The notes under the pieces were generated by a model that worked only from the letters and a program-made list of their open reading frames with translations, was not told the DNA's origin and ran no database searches. The position numbers were made by a program, and so were the translations under genes. This document shows, one piece after another, positions 54,088 through 64,000 of a stretch of DNA of 64,000 nt. Within the stretch, counting starts at the first letter, position 1. Each line of letters starts with the position of its first letter. The DNA comes from Alphaproteobacteria bacterium (GTDB lineage Bacteria > Pseudomonadota > Alphaproteobacteria > Micropepsales > Micropepsaceae): contig JANYAR010000175.1 of assembly GCA_025361185.1 (NCBI GenBank), forward strand, positions 1 through 64,000, in the 5' to 3' direction.

Positions 54088-54471
54088 GTGAAGGCCGGTT
54101 TCAGTTGGCTTTTCGGCATTTGGGAGACGGTTTTGACGGCTCCGGACCCGCAACGGCTGACCGATCTGGGCAAGCGGCTCGACGAGGCCCAAAAGCGGCA
54201 AGCGGCAGGAGTAAAACGCCCGCCGCCGTCGCAAGCGGGGATCGCAGGCCGTTTCGCAACCGAGCTGGTTGCGGCGCTGGTCGTCGGGGGCGGACTGGGA
54301 TGGGGCATCGACTGGCTGTTTGGCCATTTCGGATTTCACACAAGCCCGGTCTTTCTGATTGTGTTTTTTGTGCTGGGCGCAGCGGCGGGGATCCGCAATG
54401 TGATGCACGCAGCCGCCGAGATTAACGCCGAGATCGCGGCCAAATCCGCGAAACCCGACGAGGAGAAATAG
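54088..54471 (+). CDS. atpI: ATP synthase subunit I (AtpI)
   Basis: GIAGRFATELVAALVVGGGLGWGIDWLFGHFGFHTSPVFLIVFFVLGAAAGIRNV; start uncertain. Confidence 0.88.
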   Translation: MKAGFSWLFGIWETVLTAPDPQRLTDLGKRLDEAQKRQAAGVKRPPPSQAGIAGRFATELVAALVVGGGLGWGIDWLFGHFGFHTSPVFLIVFFVLGAAAGIRNVMHAAAEINAEIAAKSAKPDEEK

Positions 54472-54474
54472 TCC

Positions 54475-55236
54475 GTGGCCATGAACCCGATGGAGCAGTT
54501 CGCCATCAAGCCGCTCATCGCCGAGCCGGTGCTGCACATTGCCGGCCATCCGATCTATTTTACCAACCAGGCGCTCTTGATGATCATCGTCGCGCTGGCT
54601 TCGTCGCTGTTCCTGACCCTGGCGGTGAAGCCGAACCGCCTGGTACCGACGCGCAGCCAGTCCATGGCCGAGATGTCCTACGAATTCGTCGCTAACATGA
54701 TCCATTCGGCAACCGGTGAAGACGGGCTGAAATACTTCCCTTTCGTCTTCACGCTTTTCATCTTTGTTTTGTGCAGCAACTTCTTCGGCATGGTGCCGGG
54801 CAGTTTCACCGTCACCAGCCAGATCGCCGTGACCTTGGCGTTGGCCTGTCTGGTGGTGGGCATGGTGATCGTGGTCGGCTTCATGAAGCACGGCCTGGGC
54901 TTCCTCAAACTGTTCGTGCCGCACGCACCCTGGTACCTGCTGATCCTGCTGATCCCGATCGAAGTGATCTCCTTCCTCACCCGCCCGATCAGCCTTTCCG
55001 TCCGTCTTTTCGCCAACATGCTGGCGGGCCACACCATGCTCGCGGTGTTCGCCGGATTCGTCGTGTCGCTGGGCACGGCGGGCGGCATCTACATGGGTGT
55101 AGCGCTGGCCCCGCTGTTGCTGATCGTCGCGATCATGCTGCTGGAGCTGCTTGTGGCGTTCCTGCAGGCCTATGTCTTCGCCATTCTCACCTGCATCTAT
55201 CTCAACGAAGCTCTTCATCTTCACGATCACCACTAA
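54475..55236 (+). CDS. atpB: F0F1 ATP synthase subunit A
   Basis: MNPMEQFAIKPLIAEPVLHIAGHPIYFTNQALLMII; SLSVRLFANMLAGHTML. Confidence 0.96.
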   Translation: MAMNPMEQFAIKPLIAEPVLHIAGHPIYFTNQALLMIIVALASSLFLTLAVKPNRLVPTRSQSMAEMSYEFVANMIHSATGEDGLKYFPFVFTLFIFVLCSNFFGMVPGSFTVTSQIAVTLALACLVVGMVIVVGFMKHGLGFLKLFVPHAPWYLLILLIPIEVISFLTRPISLSVRLFANMLAGHTMLAVFAGFVVSLGTAGGIYMGVALAPLLLIVAIMLLELLVAFLQAYVFAILTCIYLNEALHLHDHH

Positions 55237-55255
55237 CCCTCAAGAGGACCAAAAA

Positions 55256-55480
55256 ATGGACGTCGCAGCTGCAAAAATGATTGGCGCGGGCATCGCCTGT
55301 ATCGCCCTGGTTGGCGCCGGCATCGGCATCGGCAATGTGTTCGGCAGCTATCTGTCGGGCGCGCTGCGCAATCCGGGCGCCGCCGCGAGCCAGACCACCA
55401 ACCTGCTGCTGGGATTCGCGCTGTGCGAAGCCACCGGCCTGTTCGGCCTGGTCATCGCGCTGATCATTCTGTTCACATAA
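55256..55480 (+). CDS. atpE: F0F1 ATP synthase subunit C
   Basis: MDVAAAKMIGAGIACIALVGAGIGIGNVFGSYLSGALRNPGAAASQTTNLLLGFALCEATGLFGLVIALIILFT. Confidence 0.97.
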   Translation: MDVAAAKMIGAGIACIALVGAGIGIGNVFGSYLSGALRNPGAAASQTTNLLLGFALCEATGLFGLVIALIILFT

Positions 55481-55486
55481 GCGATA

Positions 55487-56014
55487 ATGGCCGAAGAAAC
55501 CGCTACCCACGCCACGACGCAAGCGCCAAAGGAAGGCGGCTTCCCGCCGTTCGACACCACGACCTTCCCCAGCCAGTTGTTCTGGCTGGGGGTGACGTTC
55601 GCGTTCCTGTTCACGGTGCTGTGGCGGGTGGCGGGACCCAAGATCAACGCGGCCATCACCAACCGCCGTGGCGCCATCAATGGCGCCATCGCACAAGCCA
55701 ATAAGGCGCGCGCCGATGCGGAAGCCGCCCAGGCGAAGTACGAAATCGCGCTGACAAAGGCCCGCACCCGCGCCAATGCGCTGGCCGAGGAAACCCGCCA
55801 GAAGCTGAACGCGGAAATCGCCAAGGCCAAGACGGCTGCCGATGCCCAGGCGCATGACGCCATGGCCACCGCCGACGCCCGCATCGCCAGCACACGAGAG
55901 AATGCCAAGGCGGCCGTGACGGTGGCGGCACGCGACGCGGCCATCGCCATTGTCGAGCGGCTGACCGGCGACAAGGTCTCGGCGGAAGATGCCGCCAGGG
56001 CCATGGGGAACTGA
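55487..56014 (+). CDS. F0F1 ATP synthase subunit B'
   Basis: FPPFDTTTFPSQLFWLGVTFAFLFTVLWRVAGPKI; long charged helix; between atpE and atpF. Confidence 0.92.
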   Translation: MAEETATHATTQAPKEGGFPPFDTTTFPSQLFWLGVTFAFLFTVLWRVAGPKINAAITNRRGAINGAIAQANKARADAEAAQAKYEIALTKARTRANALAEETRQKLNAEIAKAKTAADAQAHDAMATADARIASTRENAKAAVTVAARDAAIAIVERLTGDKVSAEDAARAMGN

Positions 56015-56015
56015 G

Positions 56016-56513
56016 ATGCTGCACGAGATTCTCAACGAAGGCGAAACCTGGGTTGCCGTCGGCTTCGTGCTGGTCGTCGCGCTTCTGGTGTGGAAAGGCG
56101 TGCCGGGCATGATCGGCAAGATGCTGGACCAGCGCGCCGCCGTGATCTCCGCCGAGCTGGAGGAAGCCAGGCGGTTGCGGGTCGAAGCAGCCGCCCTGCT
56201 GGCCGATTATCAGAAGCGCGCCGCCGGCGCCGAGGCGGAGGCCCAGAGCATCATCGCCGCCGCGACCGCGGACGCCGCCCAGTTCCAGAAGGAATCCCGC
56301 ACCGCGCTGGAAGCCCAGATCGCGCGCCGCGCGGCGGGCGCCCAGGAAAAGATCGCCCAGGCCGAAGCCGCGGCCTTGAACGAAATTCGGGCGCTGGCGG
56401 CCGACAGCGCCGTCAATGCGGCGCAGAAACTGATCGCCGCAAGGCTGGATGAGGCGCGCGCCAAGACCTTGATCGCCGACAGCATCAAGGGGCTTGGTGA
56501 AAAATTGAACTAA
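56016..56513 (+). CDS. atpF: F0F1 ATP synthase subunit B
   Basis: MLHEILNEGETWVAVGFVLVVALLVWKGVPGMIGKMLDQRAAVISAELEEARRLRVEA. Confidence 0.93.
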   Translation: MLHEILNEGETWVAVGFVLVVALLVWKGVPGMIGKMLDQRAAVISAELEEARRLRVEAAALLADYQKRAAGAEAEAQSIIAAATADAAQFQKESRTALEAQIARRAAGAQEKIAQAEAAALNEIRALAADSAVNAAQKLIAARLDEARAKTLIADSIKGLGEKLN

Positions 56514-56541
56514 GCGAAAATCGATACTGGTGGGATAAAAC

Positions 56542-56569
56542 AAAGGGTAGCCGCGCGGCCGCCCTTTTT
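56542..56569 (+). terminator. Intrinsic terminator after the F0 operon
   Basis: AAAGGG-tagccgcgcggccg-CCCTTTTT. Confidence 0.7.
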
Positions 56570-56585
56570 CATTTCGGCCGCGTCG

Positions 56586-57569
56586 TCAGTTCCCGCCGGT
56601 TTTGGCATCGGCCTGATAGAAAAGGACCTGACCTTCCTTGCTGCGCGATATCATCGACAAGCGGATGCTTTTGCCGGTGTTGGGCCGGCTGGTGGCACGG
56701 TGCCAGCGTTCTTCAGGGACATGGATCACGTCACCCCGCTCGCCATGGACCAGCCCTATGCCGGAGATCAGCACGTCGATCTGGCCGTAAACATCGACCC
56801 AGGCTTCCGCCATATTGGCGTGGAAATGCCCCCAGTCGGTGGCAGGCGGCAGTTGCGTGATGGCAATATCCCGGCGGGGGTTGGCGGAGGTATGGCCGTC
56901 AAACAAGAAGCGCTCACCCTTGCGCTCCGATGCGCCATATTCGTCAATATCAAAGAACGGCAGGTTGAATGAGTCATAGCCGCCGGTCGAAGTGATCTTG
57001 GCCTTGGCGTAGGTGTAGCCCTTGAGCGGCGTCGGCGTTTCGCTTTGCGGATAGGACGGCGCCTGCCCCGCCGGCGTCATGCGGATAAACACGACCGGCT
57101 CGCTGCCGGTGGTTTGCATGCAATAAGACAAGCGAGGCGCCACGTTGAAGGCCCAGCCCTTGGACAAAATCCTGGGCTCCTGGCCGTCGATGGTGATCTT
57201 GACCTGGCCGCTATAGATCCAACCGAAGGCGCGGTCGTCGGCGTAAAACAAGCACTTGGTCTTCTCGCCCGGCGCCATCGAGATGTAATGGCCGTCGAAG
57301 TCGCGGTTCAGCAGCACGCGCTGGTCCCAGCTTTTGGCGCGCCCGTGCGCCTTGAGGATGTCGGCGATATGCCAGATGGGCTTGTTGGGTCCCCTGTAGG
57401 GTGTTTCGGGAGTTTTTTGCGCCGCCCAGACGATGCGGGGCGGGCCATCCTCGCGGCCGGGAGCGGACCACCAGTTCGCCTGCGGAGCCGGAGCAGGCGT
57501 TTGCGACCATGCGGGACTGACGGCCAATGTCAGTCCCACCGCAAGCAAAATTGCTGCTTTGGTCGTCAT
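56586..57569 (-). CDS. Secreted cupin-fold protein
   Basis: Signal peptide; cupin-like RAFGWIYSGQVKITIDGQEPRILSKGWAFNVAP and WGHFHANMAEAWVDVYGQIDVLISGIGLVHGERGDVIHVPEERWH. Confidence 0.75.
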   Translation of the reverse strand: MTTKAAILLAVGLTLAVSPAWSQTPAPAPQANWWSAPGREDGPPRIVWAAQKTPETPYRGPNKPIWHIADILKAHGRAKSWDQRVLLNRDFDGHYISMAPGEKTKCLFYADDRAFGWIYSGQVKITIDGQEPRILSKGWAFNVAPRLSYCMQTTGSEPVVFIRMTPAGQAPSYPQSETPTPLKGYTYAKAKITSTGGYDSFNLPFFDIDEYGASERKGERFLFDGHTSANPRRDIAITQLPPATDWGHFHANMAEAWVDVYGQIDVLISGIGLVHGERGDVIHVPEERWHRATSRPNTGKSIRLSMISRSKEGQVLFYQADAKTGGN

Positions 57570-57575
57570 CTCTCC

Positions 57576-59381
57576 CTACGCTTTTTCCGGATACACCACC
57601 CGCAGATGCAGCTCCTTGAGCTGCTTGGCATTGGCCGGGCTGGGCGCATTCATCAGCAGATCCTGGGCCTGCTGGGTCATGGGGAACATGGTGACCTCGC
57701 GCAAATTTTCCTCGCCCGCCAGCAGCATCACGATGCGGTCGATGCCCGGCGCGGTGCCGCCATGCGGCGGGGCGCCGTGGCGGAAGGCATTGAGCATGCC
57801 CTTGAATTTTTCTTCGGTCTCCTCGCGGGCGTAACCGGCGATCTCGAAGGCTTTCAGCATCACATCGGGATCGTGGTTGCGGATGGCGCCGGACGACAAT
57901 TCATAGCCGTTGCAGACGATGTCGTACTGATAGGCCTTCAGGCCCAAGATCGTGTCGTTATCGTGTCTGTCCAAAGCGAGGAACTTCTCGCGGTCGAACT
58001 GCGGCATGGAAAAGGGATTGTGGGAGAAGTCGATCTTCTTGTCTTCCTCGTTCCACTCATACATGGGGAAATCCACGATCCAGCAGAACTTGTATTCACT
58101 GTCGGGGATCAGGTTCAGCTCGCGCCGGATGCGGGTGCGCGCCAGGCCCGCCAGGTTGGCGGCACGGTCGGGTTTGGCATCGGCCGAGAAGAACAGGGCA
58201 TCGCCTGCCTTCACGCCTGCGGCCTTGGCCATGTCGGCCAGCACCTGTGCGGGAATGAACTTGGCGATGGGACCCTTGCCGGTCAGCGCGCCTCCATCCG
58301 CCTCGAACTGGATATAGCCCAGGCCCGCCGCGCCCTCGCCGCGCGCCCATTCGTTCAGCTTGTCGAAAAAGCTGCGCGGCTGGGGACCGGCGCCGGGCGC
58401 CGGAATTGCGCGCACCGTTTTGTTCTTGAAAGCCTTGAACTCGACTTCGGCGCGGCCGAAAATCTCGCTGACATCCACGATCTCGATCGGATTGCGCAGG
58501 TCCGGCTTGTCGGTGCCGTATTTCAGCATCGCCTGCGCATAGGGAATGCGGGGAAACTGGTCGGGCGGAGTCACTTTCTTGCCGTTGGCGAATTCCTCGA
58601 ACACGCCCGCAAGCACCGGGGCAACGGCGGCGAAGACATCGTCCTGGGTGACAAAGCTCATCTCAAGGTCGAGCTGGTAGAACTCGCCCGGCGAACGGTC
58701 GGCGCGGCCATCCTCGTCGCGAAAACAGGGCGCGATCTGGAAATAGCGGTCGAAGCCCGACACCATGATCAACTGCTTGAACTGCTGGGGCGCCTGCGGC
58801 AGGGCATAGAACTGGCCGGGATAGCGGCGCGACGGCACCAGGAAATCGCGCGCCCCTTCCGGCGAGGACGCGGTCAGGATCGGGGTCTGGAATTCGGTGA
58901 AACCCTGATCGATCATCCGCCTACGGATCGAAGTGATGATGTTGGCGCGCAGCATGATGTTCTTGTGCAGCCGCTCGCGCCGCAGATCCAGGAAGCGGTA
59001 GGTCAGCCTGGTCTCTTCGGGATAGGCGTGATCGCCAAATACCGGCAGCGGCAGCTCCTGCGCCTTGCTCTGGATCTGGGCCTGCTCGATGCGCAATTCG
59101 ACCTCGCCCGTGGCCAGATCGCTGTTCACCGTCTCGGCCGAGCGCGCCACCACTCTTCCCGTGAAGGTCAGCACCCATTCCGAACGCGCCGTGTCCACCA
59201 CCGCAAAGGCTGCCGCGTCGGGCTCGATCACGCACTGGGTGACGCCGTAATGGTCGCGCAGGTCCAGGAAGATCAGCCCGCCATGATCGCGCCGGCGATT
59301 GACCCAGCCCGACAGGCGCACGCTGGTGCCGACATCGGACTTGCGAAGCTGGCCGCAGGTGTGGGTGCGATAGGCGTGCAT
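57576..59381 (-). CDS. aspS: Aspartate--tRNA(Asp/Asn) ligase
   Basis: [51 protein letters not shown]. Confidence 0.97.
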   Translation of the reverse strand: MHAYRTHTCGQLRKSDVGTSVRLSGWVNRRRDHGGLIFLDLRDHYGVTQCVIEPDAAAFAVVDTARSEWVLTFTGRVVARSAETVNSDLATGEVELRIEQAQIQSKAQELPLPVFGDHAYPEETRLTYRFLDLRRERLHKNIMLRANIITSIRRRMIDQGFTEFQTPILTASSPEGARDFLVPSRRYPGQFYALPQAPQQFKQLIMVSGFDRYFQIAPCFRDEDGRADRSPGEFYQLDLEMSFVTQDDVFAAVAPVLAGVFEEFANGKKVTPPDQFPRIPYAQAMLKYGTDKPDLRNPIEIVDVSEIFGRAEVEFKAFKNKTVRAIPAPGAGPQPRSFFDKLNEWARGEGAAGLGYIQFEADGGALTGKGPIAKFIPAQVLADMAKAAGVKAGDALFFSADAKPDRAANLAGLARTRIRRELNLIPDSEYKFCWIVDFPMYEWNEEDKKIDFSHNPFSMPQFDREKFLALDRHDNDTILGLKAYQYDIVCNGYELSSGAIRNHDPDVMLKAFEIAGYAREETEEKFKGMLNAFRHGAPPHGGTAPGIDRIVMLLAGEENLREVTMFPMTQQAQDLLMNAPSPANAKQLKELHLRVVYPEKA

Positions 59382-59528
59382 AGCGAAAATCCCTGAGAAT
59401 GGCGGGTTTTTTGGCGGTTTAAGGGGGCAAGGTCAAGGGCGGCCCAAACCCATATGGGCCAGCGCGATTTGGGCGGTTTTTTCGGTCGCGAAGCCCGGCT
59501 AACGTGGCCCGACACCCGGAGAATCGTG

Positions 59529-61292
59529 ATGGGAATCGCCATGAAATTCGCAGCCGTCCTGTGCCTCGCCCTGCTGGCCGTCCCGGCCCAGGCCGCCCCC
59601 CCGCACAACATCATCATCTTCGTGGCCGACGGACTGCGCTATGGCAGCGTCACGCCAGACAACATGCCCAATATGTTCAAGCTAAAAGCTGCGGGCGTGG
59701 ATTTCACCAACAGCCATTCGCTGTTTCCCACCATCACCACCGTCAATGCCAGCGCCATCGCCACCGGCCATTACATCGGCGACACCGGCGATTTCGGAAA
59801 TACGCTTTATGCCGGCACACCCATGCTCAGCGGCCATGGCAGCCCCATCGCGGAGATGGAAAACAATACTGTGCTGGCGGAGATGAACCAGAAGTTCGGC
59901 GGCAACTATCTGAACGAGGAAACGCTGATGGCGCGCGCCCGCGCGCAAGGCTTCTCCACCGCGGTGATCGGCAAACTGGGGCCCACCCGCATTCAGGACT
60001 CCACCGCCGCTCCTGACGGCAGCGAGACCCTGATCCTGGATGACAATACCGGCCATGAGGGCGGTCTGGCTTTGCCCCAATGGTTCAGCGGCGAGATGAA
60101 GCAGTCCTTCCTCGCACCCGAAGCGCCGAAAAACACCGTGCCCAACATCGAGCAGGAAGTCTGGTTGATGAAGGCCGCGACGCGGATCGTGCTGCCGCAT
60201 TTCAAGGAAAGCGGCAAACCGTTTGCCCTGTTGTTCTGGTCGCGCGATCCGGACTTCAGCCAGCACAACACCAAGGACAGCCTGGGCGAAACCCAGCCCG
60301 GCATCAACGGGCCTTCCGGCAAAGCCGGCACCCGCGATGCCGACACGACATTGGGCGAATTGCTGGCGGCGTTGAAAGAGCAGGGTCTGGACAAGACCAC
60401 CGACGTCTTCGTCACCGCCGATCATGGCTTTCTCACCGTCAGCCATACCAGCGCCACCAGCCCATCGGCGAAATTCGGCGATGCGCCCGATCTTGGCAAC
60501 GGCTTTCTTGCCATCGATCTGGCCAGTGCGCTCAGGCTGCGGCTGTTCAATCCGGCGCGCAATTTCGCCGGCGTGGATTACAGCAGCGGCGCCAAGCTGG
60601 CCGGCGGCACGGGCCTGCTGGGTAATCCGGCCAACCCCGACGTGGTGGTGACGGCCAATGGCGGCGCCGACCTGATCTATCTGCCCAAAGCCAATGCCAA
60701 GGATCTGGCCGGCGACATTGTCAGCTTCCTGACTGCTCAAGATTATGTCAGCGGCCTGTTCGTGAATGACGCGCTGGGCAAATTTCCCGGCGCCCTGCCG
60801 ATGAGCGCGGTGAACCTGATCGGCAGCGCCAGGACGCCCGCGCCCTCGATCTATGTCAGCTTCCGTTCCTTTTCCGGGGACTGCCAGAACAAGCTTCAGT
60901 GCGCCGTGGGCATTCACGATTCCGTCCAGGCCATCGGCCAGGGCAGTCATGGTTCTCTGTCCCGGCCCGCGACCCGCAATTTCATGGCCGCCATCGGACC
61001 GGACTTCAAAACGGGCTATGCCGACCCTGCCCCGGTTTCAAACGCCGATATCGCCCCCACCCTGGCGGCCATTGCCGGCATCGCCCTGCCCGCCAAGGGC
61101 AAGCTCAAGGGCCGAGTGATTGGCGAGGCCCTGCTGGGCGGGCATGAGACAAAATCGTCGCGGCGAAGCATTCAGTCCGAGCCGGCCCAGAACGGTGTCC
61201 GCACCATCCTGAATTTCCAGCAGGTGGGCGAAACCCGCTATTTCGATGCGGCGGGCTTTGCCGGCAAGACGGTGGGATTGAGCCCACCCTGA
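59529..61292 (+). CDS. Alkaline phosphatase/phosphodiesterase-fold secreted enzyme
   Basis: PPHNIIIFVADGLRYGSVTPDNMPNMFKLKAAGVDFTNSHSLFPTITTVNASAIATGHYIGDTG; metal-site VTADHGFLTV. Confidence 0.88.
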   Translation: MGIAMKFAAVLCLALLAVPAQAAPPHNIIIFVADGLRYGSVTPDNMPNMFKLKAAGVDFTNSHSLFPTITTVNASAIATGHYIGDTGDFGNTLYAGTPMLSGHGSPIAEMENNTVLAEMNQKFGGNYLNEETLMARARAQGFSTAVIGKLGPTRIQDSTAAPDGSETLILDDNTGHEGGLALPQWFSGEMKQSFLAPEAPKNTVPNIEQEVWLMKAATRIVLPHFKESGKPFALLFWSRDPDFSQHNTKDSLGETQPGINGPSGKAGTRDADTTLGELLAALKEQGLDKTTDVFVTADHGFLTVSHTSATSPSAKFGDAPDLGNGFLAIDLASALRLRLFNPARNFAGVDYSSGAKLAGGTGLLGNPANPDVVVTANGGADLIYLPKANAKDLAGDIVSFLTAQDYVSGLFVNDALGKFPGALPMSAVNLIGSARTPAPSIYVSFRSFSGDCQNKLQCAVGIHDSVQAIGQGSHGSLSRPATRNFMAAIGPDFKTGYADPAPVSNADIAPTLAAIAGIALPAKGKLKGRVIGEALLGGHETKSSRRSIQSEPAQNGVRTILNFQQVGETRYFDAAGFAGKTVGLSPP

Positions 61293-61340
61293 ACAGCACA
61301 AAAGCGACCCAACGCGCCCGAATCCGGCTATCACCGTCCC

Positions 61341-62504
61341 ATGCGAATCGTTGAAACCACGGACGAACTCAGGGCCTTTGTCGCCGAGCTGGTCCACGCT
61401 CCCTATCTGGCGCTGGATACCGAATTCCTGCGCGACCAGACCTATTATCCCAAGCTTTGCCTGATCCAGGTCGCGGCGCCCGGGATTGAAGCGATCGTCG
61501 ATCCGCTCGCCCCCGGCATGGACCTGGCGCCTTTTTACGACCTGATCCGCCGCCCCAATATCGTCAAAGTTCTGCATGCGTCGCGGCAGGACATAGAAAT
61601 CTTCTATCTGCAGGGCGGCGTGCTGCCCGCGCCGCTGTTCGACACCCAGATCGCGGCGATGGTGTGCGGCTTTGGCGATGCGGCGTCCTACGAAACCCTG
61701 GCGCGCAAGATCGCCCATGTCGAAATCGACAAATCGGCGCGCTTCACCGACTGGAGCCACCGCCCCCTCAGCAAACGCCAACTGGAATACGCCCTGGCCG
61801 ATGTCACCCATCTGTGCGTCATCTATGAATGGATGAAGGCGCGGCTGGACAAGACCGGTCGGCTGTCCTGGGTTGCGGAAGAAGTGGCGGCGCTGCAGGA
61901 CCCCGGCCTGTACCAGTTGGAACCGGAGCAGGCCTGGAAGCGGCTCAAGCCGCGCACCACCAACAAGCGTTTTCTGGCGGTGCTGGCCTCCCTGGCGGCA
62001 TGGCGGGAGCGCGAGGCCCAGGCGCGCGACATTCCGCGCGGCCGGGTGCTCAAGGACGAGGCGCTGAGCGAGATCGCCGCCCATCCGCCTGAGACGCCCG
62101 AAGCGCTGGAGCGTATCCGCGCGGTGCCCAAGGGCTTTGCCAATTCCAAACTCGGCAAGGGACTGCTCGAGGCCATCGCTGTGGGCCTCACCGCCGAGCC
62201 GCCATTGGAGGCGCTGACCGAAAACAAGCAGCGCCGCCGGCGCGAGCCCTCGCCCGCGGCGGTCGACCTGCTCAAGACCCTGCTTCGGCTGCGGGCCGAA
62301 GCCGCCGACGTCGCCCCGCGCCTGATCGCCAATGCCGAGGATATTGAACGGCTGGCCGCGCAGGAGGATGATGGCGTGGCCGCCCTTTGCGGATGGCGCC
62401 ATGAGGTATTCGGCAAGGACGCCATCGCACTTCGCAACGGCAATCTGGCTATCGCCCTGGAAAAAGGCGAGGCTGTGATCGTGGAACTAGAAGGTGAGGA
62501 GTGA
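61341..62504 (+). CDS. rnd: Ribonuclease D
   Basis: ALDTEFLRDQTYYPKLCLIQVAAPGIEAIVDPL; HASRQDIEIFY; SHRPLSKRQLEYALADV. Confidence 0.95.
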   Translation: MRIVETTDELRAFVAELVHAPYLALDTEFLRDQTYYPKLCLIQVAAPGIEAIVDPLAPGMDLAPFYDLIRRPNIVKVLHASRQDIEIFYLQGGVLPAPLFDTQIAAMVCGFGDAASYETLARKIAHVEIDKSARFTDWSHRPLSKRQLEYALADVTHLCVIYEWMKARLDKTGRLSWVAEEVAALQDPGLYQLEPEQAWKRLKPRTTNKRFLAVLASLAAWREREAQARDIPRGRVLKDEALSEIAAHPPETPEALERIRAVPKGFANSKLGKGLLEAIAVGLTAEPPLEALTENKQRRRREPSPAAVDLLKTLLRLRAEAADVAPRLIANAEDIERLAAQEDDGVAALCGWRHEVFGKDAIALRNGNLAIALEKGEAVIVELEGEE

Positions 62505-62593
62505 TTTGCCGAGCGCCCGAAGCGTAAGCGAAGGGCCGAGTGACAAATGCCGCGAACGAGCGGCCAGGGAAAAATTCAAAGGGAGATAAAACA

Positions 62594-63097
62594 ATGAAAG
62601 CCTTACTGATCGCCACCGCGCTGGTGGGTTTTGCCGCGGCCGCCCAGGCGCAAACCCCGCAACCCGCGGACTGGACCATCCTCAACTTTACTGCCGACAC
62701 CAACAAGCCGGCTGACGTCACCTGGGACCGCATCGGCGGCCATGACTGGTGCGGCATCGCCAGGTTTTTGGATCTTAAGAGCTGCACCATCATGTCAGGC
62801 AAGGGCGAGCTGGGCTCGCTGCGTCTCGTCGAAGTCGGCCCCAACAAGATCGTGGAGATCGCTGTGTCGCGCACGCCGCTCTCCTACACCTATGCCCAGC
62901 CTTTCACGCCGATCTTCTATCATGGCACCATGTCGGTCGAGCCGGTGGACGCCACCCACTCCAAGATCGTCTATACCCTGATGTGGAACCAGACCGCGGT
63001 GGGCGATGCGGCGGCACAAAAGGCGGCGCATGATTCCCGCCAGACGCGTTTCCAGGCGGCCGTGGACAAGATGCAGGCAGCGGCGAACGCAAAATAG
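62594..63097 (+). CDS. Secreted SRPBCC-like protein
   Basis: Signal peptide MKALLIATALVGFAAAAQA; W-D-IGGHDWCGI...GSLRLVEVG...IVEIAVSRTPLSYTY...GTMSVEPVDATHSKIVYT. Confidence 0.7.
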   Translation: MKALLIATALVGFAAAAQAQTPQPADWTILNFTADTNKPADVTWDRIGGHDWCGIARFLDLKSCTIMSGKGELGSLRLVEVGPNKIVEIAVSRTPLSYTYAQPFTPIFYHGTMSVEPVDATHSKIVYTLMWNQTAVGDAAAQKAAHDSRQTRFQAAVDKMQAAANAK

Positions 63098-63105
63098 GGG
63101 CATTC

Positions 63106-63444
63106 ATGCGCGTCCATACATCCATGGTCCTTGCCGGAATAGTCCTGCTTTCACCTGCCGCCTGGGCCAGGCAGCCTTCGGGGGACGGCGATCCGACCGA
63201 AACCTCCTGCATGCGGGGTGAGGATGTCACCGGTTCGAAGCTCGGCACGCCGATGATCTGCAAGACCAACGCCGAATGGGCGCAGCTGAAAAAGGACGGC
63301 TTGGTTCTCAATCCCGATGGCAGTCTTTTCGTTCCGGACAATGATCCGCGCAAGGTTGCCGCGCATGGCTGCACGATGGGCAGCGGCGGCCTCAGCAACG
63401 CCGGCAATATGGGCATAACGAGCCACGGCTACGACTGTCACTAA
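63106..63444 (+). CDS. Small secreted protein of unknown function
   Basis: Signal peptide; Cys-containing C-terminal part CTMGSGGLSNAGNMGITSHGYDCH. Confidence 0.65.
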   Translation: MRVHTSMVLAGIVLLSPAAWARQPSGDGDPTETSCMRGEDVTGSKLGTPMICKTNAEWAQLKKDGLVLNPDGSLFVPDNDPRKVAAHGCTMGSGGLSNAGNMGITSHGYDCH

Positions 63445-63466
63445 GCTGGCGGTGAGTTCCTCCATT

Positions 63467-63516
63467 GTCATGGCCCGCGAGTTCGTAGCGACAGCGTACG
63501 AACGGGCCACCCAGGT
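63467..63516. repeat. REPIN-like arm (left)
   Basis: GTCATGGCCCGCGAG...CGGGCCACCCAGGT. Confidence 0.7.
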
Positions 63517-63600
63517 GCCGCACGCACCACGTCCGAAACGCAGGAACCGGGTTTCGATGAAGCCGAGAACTGGGCTAGCCTGTCCTGGCTTGGGGGGCTA

Positions 63601-63885
63601 ATGCCGAGCCTGAAATCTCTGCTGATAGCATCGAGCGTGACGGCGGTGATTGGGTTCGCCGCGTCCATTATCTCATGGCAACGAGACGACCTGCTTCCGA
63701 TGGGGGCGACGCTGGTTCTTATCGCGCCTCTATGCTTCGTGATCTGTTTGGTGATCGCTGTATTTGGGCTCAGAGCTTATGGGCGGAGAGGCCTGTGGCT
63801 GCTGCTGCCAATTCTCCCAGCGGGATGGCTGACATTGTTGACTCTGACGGCCATTACCCTTTGCGTTTTCAGATTATGCGACTAG
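63601..63885 (+). CDS. Small multi-pass membrane protein
   Basis: 94 aa, three hydrophobic segments; lies between inverted REP arms. Confidence 0.5.
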   Translation: MPSLKSLLIASSVTAVIGFAASIISWQRDDLLPMGATLVLIAPLCFVICLVIAVFGLRAYGRRGLWLLLPILPAGWLTLLTLTAITLCVFRLCD

Positions 63886-63933
63886 GTGTGCTTGCTGCAT
63901 AACGGAACTCTTTTCCACTTTGCAGCCCAGCCC

Positions 63934-63964
63934 AACTGGGTGGCCCGCAGTCGCGGGCCATGAC
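63934..63964. repeat. REPIN-like arm (right, inverted)
   Basis: AACTGGGTGGCCCGCAGTCGCGGGCCATGAC, inverted match to 63467-63516. Confidence 0.7.
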
Positions 63965-64000
63965 ACTGAGGGATGGCTAGGCCTCGTCGAGATTTACGCT

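Noticed and set aside
57045-59396. 783-aa + strand ORF
   Set aside because: Antisense to aspS and the cupin gene; shadow ORF from GC3 bias.

Overview
A GC-rich chromosomal window that reads as alphaproteobacterial: CcrM with GANTC sites, a NadQ-type NAD regulator, F0 b/b' ATP synthase genes and type-4 UDG beside ETF-QO. About 60 protein-coding genes, nearly all housekeeping: sdhCDA with a detached sdhB, rpe, phoH, cysE, queC/queE, nadABC, ppdK, glyQS, ispB/ispE, ETF-QO, rnhB, ccrM, mutY, smc, atpIBE plus b'/b, aspS and rnd. I saw no transposase, prophage, CRISPR array, rRNA or tRNA. The most interesting material is intergenic: (1) a tandem pair of homologous three-hairpin elements (42035-42300) resembling twin small RNAs with terminator-like 3' hairpins; (2) seven GANTC sites in 78 bp, mostly at about 10-bp spacing, directly upstream of ccrM; (3) an operator- and terminator-rich nadABC leader downstream of a NadQ/NrtR-like regulator; (4) three REPIN-like inverted doublets with GTCAT outer ends; (5) a probable leaderless, LexA-box-like promoter for a radical SAM gene; (6) a 26-bp dispersed repeat that forms part of the MutY N-terminus; (7) two hydrophobic microproteins too short for the supplied ORF track. 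Everything was read by eye with no searches or folding run, so family names are from sequence recognition and regulatory calls are hypotheses.
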